DNA of 64,000 bases, taken from positions 21,332,709-21,396,708 of the forward strand of contig CM055103.1 of the NCBI GenBank assembly GCA_029204225.1. The letters run 5' to 3'. The notes below the pieces were generated by a model. That model had not been told where the DNA came from. It did no database searches and was given only the letters and a program-made list of their open reading frames with translations. Of this stretch, positions 1-12,259 are shown piece by piece (the first letter of the stretch is position 1; every line of letters starts with the position of its first letter). Position numbers and translations under genes: made by a program. Source of the stretch: Diphasiastrum complanatum (Eukaryota > Streptophyta > Lycopodiopsida > Lycopodiales > Lycopodiaceae).

Positions 1-2451
1 AACACATGTTGGCTTTCTTTCTTGATGTTGTGGACACTCTTACTTGATACATTAACCATAGATGATTGGTTAATTTAGTTATTTCACAAAAGTTGCTCTA
101 AATTTGCTCTGTCAAAGAAATGAAACAGAGCCAGAATTTGTCCAAATCAAAAGAAAAAATTTAGATTGCGTGCAAGTTTCTCAAAGAAGATAAGATTTTC
201 TAGAGACTGGTTTGCTTGCATCTTAGAAGATTAGGTGTAACCGGTTCATGAATCAAGGTAATATATCAAATATTTCTTAATATTTATGTGAACTGTCTAG
301 TCAGTTATGTTTATGTTTCTTATTGAAAGACAAATATATGCATTGTAAATGTTGTGTGCTCATTATCTAATTAAGGCCGCGCGGCAATGTCTGCCTATAA
401 TGAGGTTGACATGCACTTCTTCCCTTAAAAAATGGAAAATAGCCACAAAACAGCAATAAGGCAATGCAGATCTTTATGAATGCTAAGAAACGAGTTCAGC
501 GATTTTGTAGATCACCTGTAATTGCCAGTCAAACTATAATCAGATAATAAAATATCTACCATGAACTCGAACAACTCCGAGCGGTCATTTTCCAAGATTT
601 AAGACTTTTTGTCTCCATTGATTTGGTTGTAAGGCCCTACAGACGAGTGCAAGAAATCTGATTGGATGACACCAGGGCTTTCGTACAGGTTTCCCATCGC
701 TACTTGATTCTTATTATGAATCACAAAGACTACCACAAAAATATGCAGAATGCATGTTAGATTTTTGACAGATTCATCGACATCTCGCACATAACTTCTT
801 CTAAAATGCTTTGCAATAACAAGTTCAAGGTGATGTTCAGTCCATGTTTTGAAAAGAGGCTTTGATAACGTTACTAATGCTATGACTATTGAGACCTTTG
901 ATATAAGATATTGCAAATATTTTTTGATGTTGTCACTTCAATGTCCAAACTTTTGGCAGAGATTCAGACGGGAGTTGATGGCATAGAACTTTATGGTATC
1001 AGTGGATTCAATGCATATTTACTTCTTTGCTAGGATATTAATTATCCTATAGCATAAAACTGCCAACAAATTTATGCATTTGTCCTGCAACTCGATCAAG
1101 GTGAGTTATTACTTAACAATATCCAGGGTTGGATTGTCATATATTGAAATTCTTGGTTTTTGGACTAAAGCTTTGGCATTGCTTGGTACTTCGTCTTTTG
1201 CTGTTAGGAGATAGAAGCATAAACAAGTGGCTTAGCATAATGCTGCCAATAGATTTTCTGCTTTTCTACCTGACCAAGGTGAGTTATAACTTATTACTCA
1301 GAAATATCTATGCTCTTGGGTAGGGAAAAAGGTAACTTAGGCCCATTTTATATTCAAAATATTAATAGTCCCTCATCCTAAATTGAGGCCTGCCATTGGT
1401 TCATAGTTTTACAAAAATGGCCATTGATTGACTCATCATTTACGACAAAGCAAGTGCTTATAGCTCAATGCACTTCTACTGCCAATCATCAAGTCAATTC
1501 TATAGCAGAAATCCATCGCCTTCTCTGTAGCAGAGACCAAGCACATTTTTATGGTCACCTAATCACACTTCAGAGGTGAAATACCTGTACTATTTTCTAC
1601 CAGACCTGAGCGCACTTCTGACGATAGTCAAGAAGCCAATTCTATGGTAGAGATCAAGCTACACTTATGAGATAGAAATCATTGATGTGAAACACCATTT
1701 TCTCTATTGCTAATGGCCATTTGAGACATTGTTTCATTGTTCCTTGGTTTCATTGTTGATTTCCTTTCAAAGGTAGCCGATAAATATTGCGGATTGCATT
1801 AGGTGCAATGAAGTTTCCTTTGCATTTCAAGTTGGGAACTTCTTACTGTCAAACCTATTAGTTTTAACGTACCTATTTAGAATGACTTCTGTGGCTTTAG
1901 TTTCAAGTTCCAACTAAATGTTGAGCCACGTTATGTTGCAATAGTTCTGTCTTCTAACATTTTTCTTCTCTTTGGTAACTGCTCACAATTTATTGTACAA
2001 GAATCATTGTTACTAAGGTACTACTTCAGTGCATCTACAAGCTTGAAGATGCATAGGCTTTTGTTGGTGTCTTTTGTTTTTCTAAAAGGTCTAAGGTTTT
2101 TCCTAAACCTTATTTGAATTTACTTGTGGGCTTACAACTTTATATGTGATAGACATTCATGATAGATAGAATCTAAATGATTCCATGAATGTAAGAAACT
2201 AGAATAACGTAACAATTAAATTAATGTCTGAGGTCATAGGCCATCATGTATTTTGAATCAATGTAGTCTAATATTGATAATTCATTATACCAAGAACTAA
2301 ACTACCTAGAAACAATAAACCATAGACAACAATTTGCAAATAAGAGTGATGAAGGGTGCAAATATCTTCATACAAATTATTGGTACAAAGAATCACATCA
2401 CAGTAGATCGTTGGATTAAATAACTAGAGATAGAAACTCTAGTTACTAAGA

Positions 2452-2456
<5 letters not shown>
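1..2456. other. Non-coding stretch, no gene recognised
   Basis: I see no conserved protein, RNA gene or transposon domain here. The open frames on both strands are short, have no neighbouring exons in a consistent frame and read as random AT-rich translation. A weak, diverged duplication is visible around 1090-1130 and 1265-1305, where the words aaggtgagtta(t/a) recur. A small GC palindrome lies near 376. Confidence 0.6.

Positions 2457-2494
<38 letters not shown>
2457..2494. repeat. (AC)n microsatellite
   Basis: An uninterrupted run of about 19 AC dinucleotides. It sits in AT-rich non-coding sequence and has no adjacent gene. Confidence 0.95.
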
Positions 2495-2496
<2 letters not shown>

Positions 2497-3133
2497 GATT
2501 GGTAACTAGTTTACATTATAAGACAATGTTAACAGCTTGAATTGGTTAAATGAGATTCACGTAGTGTGAACCGTACTCTAGTCAGCTACAACTTGAAAGT
2601 CGTAGAATTCAGTTGTACATACATTGGCAAACTGACTTTTGGATTCACAAGTGGCCTTTACTCAAATGCGATGACTGAAATAGCCTAGGCAGAGCAAGGA
2701 CTGCATTTTGAGTGGTACCATTGACGAATTCGAAGTGACATTTGCCAGTTTGGCATTTCCACGGATTTGCAACTAGGTCAACATTTTCACATATCTACTT
2801 TTTCTTTTTTTGTTGAGTCGTCATTTTGTTTAAAAAATGCCTATTAACAATTATTTTGACTTGGTCAGAGTCGAAATTTATGTTCTTTGATATTGTTTTA
2901 GGAGTTGAGGAGGAGCCTCAAGCTACCCAAGAACAACTAATATACAAGAAGAGGCCCATAAAACCACAAAGAATCCCAAGAGTAATGGATCTTAGCAACA
3001 TGCAAATTGAAACCGGGATAGTACACCCAATTGTAACTTTGCTATCCACCTTGGAAGAGAATGTCCATGGATCCAATCCGAAATTTAGACGACAGGTGGC
3101 CCTTCTCCATGTTCTCCAATCTTTGTAAGCCTT

Positions 3134-3145
3134 GCTCTGATACCA
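3134..3145 (-). promoter_or_regulatory. Initiator-Met tRNA primer-binding site of a minus-strand LTR element
   Basis: The plus strand reads gctctgatacca, the reverse complement of TGGTATCAGAGC, which is the usual copia-type primer-binding site for initiator tRNA-Met. In minus orientation the LTR should lie at higher coordinates (about 3146 to roughly 3650). In that stretch the minus strand has a TATA-like box, ctatatattg, near 3350. Just left of the site (2880-3127, plus strand) is an open frame of unknown identity. I could not find the partner LTR or the internal coding region, so this is probably a remnant. Confidence 0.55.
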
Positions 3146-3650
3146 ATATAAGGGAAGCTCCCTAAGATCCTGCTTACAAGACAAAACACAATGGAAAACA
3201 CACTATGGAGCAACCACCCAACCAAGTAAAAGCAACCAATCAACTCTAGAAGCTTCACCCCCAAGCCAAGGAATAAGAAGCATGAAGGTAGAGTGAAACC
3301 CTGGCAATGAATCAATGCTCACAATGAGGAGTAGGGCGAGTTTGGCCTCAATATATAGAGCCAAAAGCAACCTCGGCACATAGCCATGCATAGCTCTAAG
3401 TTCCTTATACATAGATTCACCTAGAATAGAGTCCTAAGCATGGACCAACTATTCATAGAATTGCTATTGATAACTCTACACATGCATACATTGTCTCATA
3501 CCTTGTCTAAACTTCATTTAGTGTGTTCTGGGCCTCACAAGGATATTAGTTACTTTCGGGTCACATCTAGTATGACGTGGCATAATTAACAGCTTGATTT
3601 ACTGGAGTACCATGTATCCAAGACTAGGAGTATATTGAATCCTACTTACT
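3146..3650 (-). repeat. Probable LTR remnant next to the primer-binding site
   Basis: This is inferred only from its position beside the 3134-3145 primer-binding site and from a minus-strand TATA-like box near 3350. The right boundary is not defined by a visible target duplication. No second copy was recognised in the window. Confidence 0.3.
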
Positions 3651-3659
3651 GGCCATGGA

Positions 3660-5970
3660 CATAACACCTGCCTTCCACAACAGCCTATGCCAAGACCAGG
3701 GGCAAACCAACCACGACCAACTGCACCAAATCAGTACCAACCACCACGTCAACAGTTTGTTATTAACCAATCTGCCCCACAACAAGCTGTCCATTATCTT
3801 GATCCGAATACCATCAATCCAGCAACCTACTATGTGGAAGACAATACTCAACCGCAGTACTCTACTAAAACAATTGTTTATTATACATATGATTCAAGCA
3901 GTGGATCCCAATGCCCAAGCTTACAATCCAAACCAAGTTGTTTTTGTTGTGCATCAACTCGCATCAATATGAGAATGTTTTATCTGTGCAGGTAAGCATC
4001 CTAGTATTCGTTGCCCTGATAAACTCCGCTTTCCTCCAGCTTGTGAAAACTGTGGTATTGAACACCACGTGAAGGAGTGCCCATCTCGATCCAAACCTGC
4101 TACTCCTGCCTGTTCAGTGCAAGTAGAAACTTTACCAGTTGAAACTCATCCTGCATGGGTCTTGACTCAGGGCACAAACCCAACGCCAAGCCCCTACACT
4201 TGCACCCAACAAAACTCAACAACATGTTGTCCCTCCAAGTGAAAATTCAACCCTGATAGTTTATCTTCACCCATCTGAAGAAATTCGATTGCATCATCAG
4301 TATCGCCAGCAAATCGGCAATGCCGACCAACAATCTTCCACCTCCCATAAAGTACCTCACAAGCCTTTTGAAAGCAAAATCCTTGAAGGTACTGAAGTCT
4401 GGGGTGATTTACTGCAAGCCAATGTCACTCTTCCTTTCCATGTTCTCTAGAAGCATGTTGGCACATGGAAACACCAGATCCAATCCAATGACACCAGCAG
4501 TCCTGATGAGCTGTCTGAAATGCCCTTACACCTAACCAATCCACTCAGCAAACGAGGCAACATCAAAATCCCAACTACCCATCACCAATCCCACGAAGAA
4601 TAGCGGTTCTCGATGGTGGCTCCGGTGTCAATATCATTTCCACATCCCTCATGCTAGAATGGAATCTGAGAGACAAGCTTGCCAAACCCACTTTTCAGCT
4701 TAGGATGGCTGATCAAAGTGTGGTCCAACCTACCGGTTTCCATCCACAAGTGCTGATCAAACTAGGAGGTCTAAAATTTTCTATAGATCTAGTAATACTT
4801 GATATTCCCAATAATGCCTATTCCTATGAATTACTATTTGGTCGTCCATGGCTCACCAATGCAAGAGTCGTTCATGACTGGAGCAAAGGCCGAGTCACTT
4901 TTGGAAATCATAACAGCTCTATCACCATTGATTCAACGAGAAAACTCAAACCTGCACGCATTCATGACAAAGGGTCCTCGACCACCAATTCAATGTTTGA
5001 ACAATACCAGTCCAGCCACAAAAAAGGTCATTATGTTAAATCTACTGATATCATAAAATAGAGTCACAGTTTAGCTACCATTGATTATGTGAATGCCGAT
5101 TACTGTGCTCAGCATCAGGATGATTGTACCTCTCTACTCCCGATCGATCACGATCAATTACCTGATCTTGATACACCTATCATCAATATCAATTTTATTG
5201 ATATTCTTCCACACAATGATGAGTTACTAAATGTTGCATGGCTACTTACTAATGAATCAGAAGATTTATTTGTAGACGACGAGAATGTCTTACGAATTCA
5301 GAATTGCCCATAAGATTTGGACATCTCCGATATTTAGATCCTCAATTACATGGAGGCACTTCCACTTAGGGCCTATCTGCAACATGCATCCAAAGTGCAA
5401 CCGGTTGCCAAAGTTACAGTTGGAAAGCATGATACCAAATTCTACCGTGTCAAATGTCCAAACTATCCATGGGATCTCTATGAGGAGGAAACAATTTTTC
5501 AAATCAACGATGAAATTCTCCATGATGTGCCCCCACTTCCTCATCCGCACACCTCACGACCTCCGAAGCCACAACCACGTGGCCATACCATGAAGGAAAA
5601 GATGAAAAAACCGCTTCAAATTTAGCCGTCTGGCAACCTCACAACCGTTAGGGAAGTTCATGAGATTGCCTCTGTTCCTACATCAACCCCCGAACGTCCC
5701 CAATCACCATCCCGATAGGTGAAAGGCAGGGCCCCTCTTGAATCTCCAGCCCATGATGTCCTACATACTTTAAGGACTATACGATCGAGGATGTCACAAT
5801 CCAATTACCTCAAGCTCAACGTGAGCCAAATGGTAATTCGTCCTACGAAGGCCCTGCGCGAACTATCACCCTTTCTCTGAGTGATCCAAATGAAACCAAC
5901 GAATATATAGTGCACATTGGCGCTCATCTCAATCGTGACCAACTACAAAAACATGAAAGGCGTCTCACCC
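3660..5970 (+). pseudogene. Ty3/gypsy gag-protease remnant (gypsy 1)
   Basis: A decayed gag-pol of a plant gypsy retrotransposon. The gag tail is proline/glutamine-rich (3687-3970) and carries two CX2CX3HX4C zinc knuckles: 3976-4014 (C-FI-C-AGK-H-PSIR-C) and 4042-4080 (C-EN-C-GIE-H-HVKE-C). The aspartic protease follows, with active-site motif DGGSGVN at 4612-4632 in place of the common D(S/T)G, and the downstream FGRPWL motif near 4840. The open frame 4651-5061 covers most of the protease. A linker with short open frames (5089-5313, 5350-5625) leads to 5910-5970, which resembles the start of the RT region of the second gypsy copy (VHIGAHLNRDQL versus VQVGAQLTPEQF). RT, RNase H and integrase are absent: the homology stops at about 5970 beside an A-rich tract. 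Stops and frameshifts make it non-functional. Confidence 0.85.
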
Positions 5971-6375
5971 TGTTAGCATATGTGCTAACACAAAAAAAAA
6001 AAAGGAGAGAAATAAAACTCTGTGGCATGTGTTTTGTAAGTCCACATTTTAGCCTCCACGAATTTTGTCTCAGAGACAAACTTTTTAGAAATAGAAAAAG
6101 TTAGTTTTTTGCATCAGATACGCACTGCCAGAATTCGCAGACAATTTGCTGAAGCTTAGAAAAATCTCCACGATTTTTGTGTCATCTCCGCGAATTCTGA
6201 TCAGACACATTTTTGTACTGTCGGTCATTTTTTCTATTTTGAGACACAAAAATCACTTACAAAAATTCGCCGACCTCTCAAAACACTGCCTCAAAATTTG
6301 CGACCATCATTACAAAATCGTGGACACTGAGGATGATTTTTTTGGGTAGATTTGCAAATTCTTGACAAAAAAAAG

Positions 6376-6990
6376 TCTATATATAGACCTCCACCCTTTC
6401 TCCACGAATCCATTCTAGAGTTCTACTCTCAAGTTCATGCCAAAATTTTCCAGAATTTTCAAACCTTCCAGAACACTCTAGAATCACTGTTATCATGGCC
6501 TCTCGGGATCTGACACTTTCTCTACATTGCCGTAAGGTCCCAAAGCCTTACACTGGCGACTTATTCTTACTGGAGGTCGAGAACCATGCCGAGACAGTAC
6601 GATTAGCCAATGACATTTTGATCCGTCTTGGTTTTAATCTCTTGCATCTTTCGGAACAACAACATGAGAGCCTTGTCCGTGCTGCCTATTCCTCCTACTT
6701 GCCTATTCTCTCTCTTCGCATTTTGCGAATAAGCCGAAGTTGTTGAAAATAGTTGAACTTTTAAACTGTGCACAAGTTGACTTCTTCAAAATAATTGAAC
6801 AGAAGAAGCTGAAGGTAAGTGTCGTATTTTTCGGGAAAGTGCGAAAAATGTGAATTGTGCGACACTGTGTAATTCTGCAGACTATCGAAAAAGTAATGTA
6901 TTTGTGCAGACTTGTTCTAAATGCTAGTTCTTGGAAGTCCTTGAAGATGGCCAAGTCTTCAATGACTTCAAATTGTTGAGCTTAACATCT
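6376..6990 (+). pseudogene. TATA-driven ORF remnant of unknown nature
   Basis: A TATA-like box (tctatatatagacc) lies at about 6376-6390. It is followed by a pyrimidine-rich leader and an ATG in a good plant context (atcATGGCC) at 6495. The frame runs 83 codons to 6746. A shift to another frame near 6700 keeps the sequence open, through KPKLLKIVELLNCAQ, to a strong donor-like site aag|gtaagt at about 6811. A possible acceptor, ttctgcag, lies near 6879 and is followed by another open piece (TIEKVMYLCRLVLNAS). The leader holds overlapping TTCnnGAAnnTTC words like heat-shock elements (6445-6475). I do not recognise the protein. It may be a decayed host gene, or leader/ORF sequence of an LTR element, because the region ends in ttctaaca at 7260. 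Confidence 0.3.
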
Positions 6991-7287
6991 GAACTTGAAA
7001 TTATGATAGGATTGGTTACCCTTTGCTGGAGATCAGCCGGAGAGTCCGTTGTAGTCGTTCTTCAAATAGTTTGGTTGTCTAAGTTGTGATTCTTGCAGGT
7101 ATCAGACGAGCAGACGTAGAACCAAAGTTGGTTTCACCTGACCCTAGATTAACGATTAATAAATGTGTAGGAAGAATCTTGAAATAGAAATTAGTCATTC
7201 ACCAAAGAGACAACCGTGGACTTAATTTTCAACAGCTTCTGCTCCGGCTATTTTCTAACATATTTTCTGTGAAAGGTAAGGAAAATT

Positions 7288-7767
7288 TGTCATGGCCATA
7301 TTCTGTTAAGGACATGGAATAGTCCTAATATGGTAGATCGGCCCTCCAGTGTTCGAGATTATTGGTCACGCAGAGATTTAATTCCATGTCGAGGCCTGTT
7401 TGTGACTATTTACCTTGAGAGGACCCAGACACTCTAATTGAGACATATGGAGTAGTGTATGTACGTGTGACTGATATAGACATGAGTACTGCATGAAGAG
7501 ATGTGACCTATTTATAGTTGATTTGCATGGGGATTGCATGGGTTCATGCATGAGAATCTACTTTCTATATATTGAGGTAGGGATTCTCCCGTCGACAACT
7601 TGGTTTGAGGTTACCAGTTGTTCTTTTCTTCTCTTGCTTTCACATGGCATCGCTAGGGGGCTAGATCCAGGTTTGATCTAGGTTTGGTTGGGAGGTTTTG
7701 CTCCTACATGTCTCCTGTTGTATTTTTCTATCCTCATCTTGGGGGTTTTTCCCTAGGGGTCTTTACA
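7288..7767 (+). repeat. Gypsy-type 5' LTR
   Basis: It begins TGTCATGGCC and ends CTTTACA, with a TATA-like segment (tatatattgagg) near 7565. The primer-binding-like sequence TGGTATCATGGCC follows one base after its end, as expected of a 5' LTR. The same beginning (TGTCATGCCC) and the same interior words (ggggctagatcc, gatctaggtttggttggg) occur in the solo LTR at 57429-57923, which supports the boundaries. It may be the 5' LTR of the gag-pol at 12.2-16.5 kb, but 4.4 kb of non-coding DNA lies between them and no matching 3' LTR was found near 16.5-17 kb. Confidence 0.6.
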
Positions 7768-7768
7768 T

Positions 7769-7786
7769 TGGTATCATGGCCCCTGG
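7769..7786 (+). promoter_or_regulatory. Primer-binding site after the LTR
   Basis: The sequence tggtatcatggcccctgg starts one base after the LTR end. Its first eight bases match the initiator tRNA-Met primer-binding consensus TGGTATCA; the rest is diverged. Confidence 0.55.
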
Positions 7787-7901
7787 CTAAGATGTGGTCT
7801 TGGAAGGGATTGGATGCAAGCTCTACATCGGATTGGAAGAAGAAGCACTTGGATTAGCGTCCTGGAATGGAGTGTTGATTTCTTAAGGGGAATTGGTTTT
7901 G

Positions 7902-8182
7902 GATTCACTAATTCGTGAAAGAAGCTTGTTTGCCAAAAGTGGTGGTAGAGTGCTTTTCCACTAGTTTGATTTTTTAGTAAATATTGCTTCTAATTGGTAT
8001 TTCCTATTTCCTGGATTTTTTGAGAATTCCTATCGGATGTGGAATGATTGGCTTGTTGCTTGATTTTGCATATAATGGAGGTTTGGATGACATGCAAAAG
8101 TCCATAATGTTCAGGGTGTAGGATTCAAATAGGTTTAGCTATGTTTATTGATAGATCAATTTTGAATTGATTTATCTTGGTG
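7902..8182 (+). repeat. Direct repeat, copy 1 (partner at 10800-11079)
   Basis: About 280 bp, starting gattcactaattcgtgaaag and ending near tttatcttggtg, recur about 2.9 kb downstream in the same orientation with scattered substitutions and small indels. It has no coding frame. It may be an LTR pair of a diverged non-autonomous element, or a segment duplicated within the leader of the gypsy element. No clear target duplication was seen. Confidence 0.75.
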
Positions 8183-9194
8183 CATAAACAAAGTATAGCT
8201 AAAAAAAATTGAATCTAACAAACTGCCTGTTGAGGATTTGTGGATTACACTAATCCTCCTGTGAAACATAGAATGGAATTGCAATTGAAATTCTCTATTT
8301 TTAAGCAGAATTTAATAGCTGAGATTGGTGAAAACTCCACCTCCCTGGAGATTTAGTTCCCCGCAAAACAGTTCTTTATATTTGTTTTTGGAACCTGTGA
8401 AGCTTTGGTGAATGCATGGAGTGTTCTTATTTGAAAAAACCTAGTTGAAGAGCAATCTGAAATGGTTGGCCTAAGCATGCACGAAACCCAATTGGGTTGT
8501 CTTTCCATAAGCCCTGCAATTTTCTATTGCTTGCAAAATTAGGAAGATCTTCTTGCATCTAGAATAACATGTCTGTGAATGTGAGAAGGAGGTAACTCTG
8601 TTTTAGAACAACAAAAAGCAATTAACAGTCCTTTCCTACTCGTTTCTCTAATCAGAGAGAGAGTTAATAGTGTGAAAGGCGGGTTAGTCTATGATCTGTT
8701 GGAACTTCAGGATAGGGCCAATAGTTGTTAAAAATTTGTTGCAGTCCTGCAATCGATTTCTGATGATAGAGAGATGTTTGGAATTGATTGATGATCAGCT
8801 GTTTAGAGCTGAGCTGAACCGTTGATGGAATCAAAGAGCGTTGGAATGTTGAAGCAGTTGGAGTGCCGCTGCCTAGTATGCTCGCTGCTGATCAACACTC
8901 TGACGTTTTCTTTCTCTCTGTGGCGCTAAATCCATGGTCGGTGATTGGAGGTAGGGCATTGAATCCACACTATGCTACAGCGGAATTAGGGGAGCTGTCA
9001 GCTGTGGCTGAGGCTCGATTCTGCCAGTCAATTCGTAGCATGGCAGCGATGGTGGATTCCCGTGTGGTGGGAGCAGCAGAAGAGCAAAGGGAGGGCCTGA
9101 TCCTGCCTTCTGGCTCTGCTTGAAATCTCTCTCCGGTGGTCACGGATAGGTGCACCTCTTAAATCACCGTGTGTGGCAGCCAAGAGGAAGATAA

Positions 9195-9221
9195 GGGGGG
9201 GGGGGGGGGGGGGGGGGGGGG
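9195..9221. repeat. 27-base poly-G run
   Basis: An uninterrupted mononucleotide G tract, directly followed by aatccgacc. Its length should be treated with caution because homopolymers are prone to assembly error. Confidence 0.9.
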
Positions 9222-10799
9222 AATCCGACCTTTTTCCTCTAGGGTTTTTTTTTTAAACCTTATAAGGACTTTGATAACCTTTTACTTTTTCTTTGTTTGG
9301 CCTCTAAATGGTTTGCATGTTATGCATGACCCTTCTTGTGTGTTACCTAAGTAAACCCTTTTAGGGGTTAGGTGGGCTTTTTGCATGAGAGTGGATATTT
9401 ACATTGGTTACTCTAAATTCACTCTTCCAATATGATTTGGATGAAAAGAAGTTAATCATCATATGGATCTTATTTAACCTGTTAGTATTGGAAAAGTTTC
9501 CCTTAGAGGTAATGCTCTCGGTTGAGGGATTAATAAAGCTTATTACTAACCAGAAGAGGTTGACAGTGTGTTAAGAGACTGTGTATGAATCTTTTTGTGG
9601 AATCACCCTTTCATAAATGGATTATGATTATCCATCAGGAACAGAACTTATGGATTCTCTAGTGTTTTGGTTCTGTCTGATATGTACCTATACATGGTAT
9701 AGGAATTCTAGATTGATTCAGATCTTTAGAATATCAGATAAGGCGGTTAAGGATTTTTTGGAAGGAAGAGCTGGTGATATGAGACATCAGTAATTTTGAA
9801 AAAGAAATTCTAGGACTGTAAAGATATGATTATTAATGGAATATTTTAGTACCTAGTCGCGATATGGAAAAAAGACGACCATTGATTAAATATTGGGGTA
9901 TTTTGTGAAATTTTAAGGTTTAACCCGGATCCCAATGAGTCAAAAACCCTTAAATCTATTTCTTGCTTTCTTAATTGAATCCTTTACTTCTTAGTGATTT
10001 TTTGAACATTAGACATCGGACTGGTTTATATGATTCTTTCTAGCATGAAGTTATTCTTCTGAAAGATTGTTATATCATATGAATTACTACTTGTGTGAAT
10101 GGACTTGGAATTCAGACAAATTCTAAGGTGATCGTGTTTCAATTTCTTAAACCTAGAATATCTCTTTTGCACAAATGGATTTCAGAGGAATGATAGTTAT
10201 TGTCGCTCGGGTTGAAAATATTCGAAAGAAAAGTTCTAATTGCAATACAATGAATCCTTTTATGAGGAAGGCACTTATTACTGTGATTTTTCGGAAGTGA
10301 TTTCGGTAAATCTAGAATGTGATACTAAATTGGAACTTTTTAAAAGAGAGAAATTCTCTAGGAATTGTGTGGAACAATCTGGAGCTAAAACTGGTTTTGA
10401 AATTTGAATCATTATCTATAAGTAGTCCAATGAAAAGTCAAAATTTAATAACTCCATTTTAACTGGAGTAGAAGTAAATTTGATCGGAATTAAGTCTGGA
10501 ATGTCTGTATTAAATCAACATAATCTTAGTTTGAGTACTAGGATCAGGGAGGGGTTGATTGAGGAAAAGAAATTATATTATTAGAGGTAAACTGGGTTGG
10601 AAAACTCGTGAGAGAGAATGTGTTCTTAGTCTCAGAGATTTCCCGTACATGTTATTTACTCATGAGAAATAAAATTTTGTTGTAGCTGAGTTACAAGATT
10701 CTCAATGAGATATGAGAGTAACATATGCGGATTTTGGAGGAATCTGCCAAATAAGAATGTATTAATGTACTGGGTCATAGCGAGATTATTCTCATATGT

Positions 10800-11079
10800 G
10801 ATTCACTAATTCGTGAAAGAAGCATGTTTGCCAAAAGTGGTGGTAGAGTGCTTTTCCACTAGTTTGGTTTTTTAGTAAATATTGCTTCTAATCAGTGTTT
10901 AATTCATTTTCTATTTCCTGGTTTTTTTGAGAATTCCTATCGGATTTGGAATGATTGGCTTGTTGCTTGATTTTGCATATTAATAGGGGTTTCGATGACG
11001 TGCAAAAGTCCATAATGTTCAGGGTGTAGGATTCAAGTAGGTTTAGCTATGTTTATTGATAGATTGATTTATCTTGGTG
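10800..11079 (+). repeat. Direct repeat, copy 2 (partner at 7902-8182)
   Basis: Same orientation as the first copy. It differs by a small insertion near 10894 and by several substitutions. Confidence 0.75.
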
Positions 11080-12259
11080 GATGCTTTTTTGGAGCTTTTT
11101 CTTGTGTAGATCAAATCTTTGGTAGATCTGAATTTTCCAGCAAGTGTACTTTCGTTTTAGGGTTCATTAATGATTAAATTAATGATGCATGCTGGTTCTT
11201 TCCAATGATTTATGATTCTAGGCTATGTTTTGGTCAAAATTGCTTGGTTTTTCATGCTTTTGGCACAAAATAGATAGTAAGAACCAAAATCCAGCAATAC
11301 AATTAGATGATTATAATTCTGTAAAAAAAATTAATTACTGTAGGAAAAAGTCCAAAACAATTTCATTTATGTCCTATACTTGGGCTGAATATCTGATATA
11401 AAAAATCATTTACTAGTATGTGAAACCATACTAGTCTAATCTTTTGGATATAATTCACCATAAGATTTTACTGGAAATAAAATCAGTTATGTAATTCTTA
11501 TTGTTACAATTCTTCCAATAAAATTGGACTGTTTTTCTTTTTTATTGACTGGTTTGGCATTACTCCGTTAATTTTGACAAAACCTATCCAAACACAGAAT
11601 ATGAAATTACATGAATGAAAATTTCACCAATAGGATTTTAGTAATTTTTTAACCGTATCATGTCATATTTACAATCTAGATAAAGAATATTATTGCCACT
11701 CATTCAATCTTGTATTGTTTGACGATTTTAATCAAATTTAACGAGTATCTTGCACAAACGTTCCTTGACTGATTTCTAGCGATCAACATCGATTAGAAAA
11801 CTATCAGACAAGGAACTGATTTCAAATTCTTACCAAATTGAAATTCAATAAAAAAGAAAAAATATACAAACTTTAACTTTCAATTTGGGAGTTTCTAACT
11901 CCAAAAGTTAAAAGAGTACCATAAAAAACTGTCGGCAATTTCATTGCGGTTACTTTTGTCAATTTTAACTTATCTATTACCGGAAAATAATTTAGACTTA
12001 GTGATAACACTGTGACCAATTCTGACTGAAGAGAGCAGAAATATTTGCGGAACAACTCTCCCGCTATAATGGGCTACTAGATTCAGAAACGGTCTAATAG
12101 ATTGTTAATGCTAAGTGTAATCACAACTCAAATGTTCTGTTGCCCAACAAGATCTTATAAATTAATTCATACTCACAAAAACAAAATGAGTACAGTCCAC
12201 CGAAGAGATTAGAAATGGTTTGAGTCTAGTATTACTTGAAATGGATTTGATAAGAAGTT

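Larger units (their letters stand above)
8183..12259. other. Non-coding leader-like region
   Basis: Apart from the poly-G run and the second direct-repeat copy, no protein motif is visible. Open frames such as 8863-9123 have no recognisable domains. The stretch may be the long untranslated leader of the gypsy element whose LTR ends at 7767 and whose gag is readable from about 12.26 kb, but decay or insertions cannot be excluded. Confidence 0.5.

Noticed and set aside
599-916. 105-codon minus-strand frame
   Set aside because: It begins and ends in AT-rich DNA, with no recognisable motif or exon partner.
5971-7260. Possible solo LTR, TGTTAGCA to TTCTAACA
   Set aside because: The ends look right, but there is no target duplication (caccc against tattt), and the first bases read naturally as gypsy coding sequence (Leu-Leu-Ala-Tyr).
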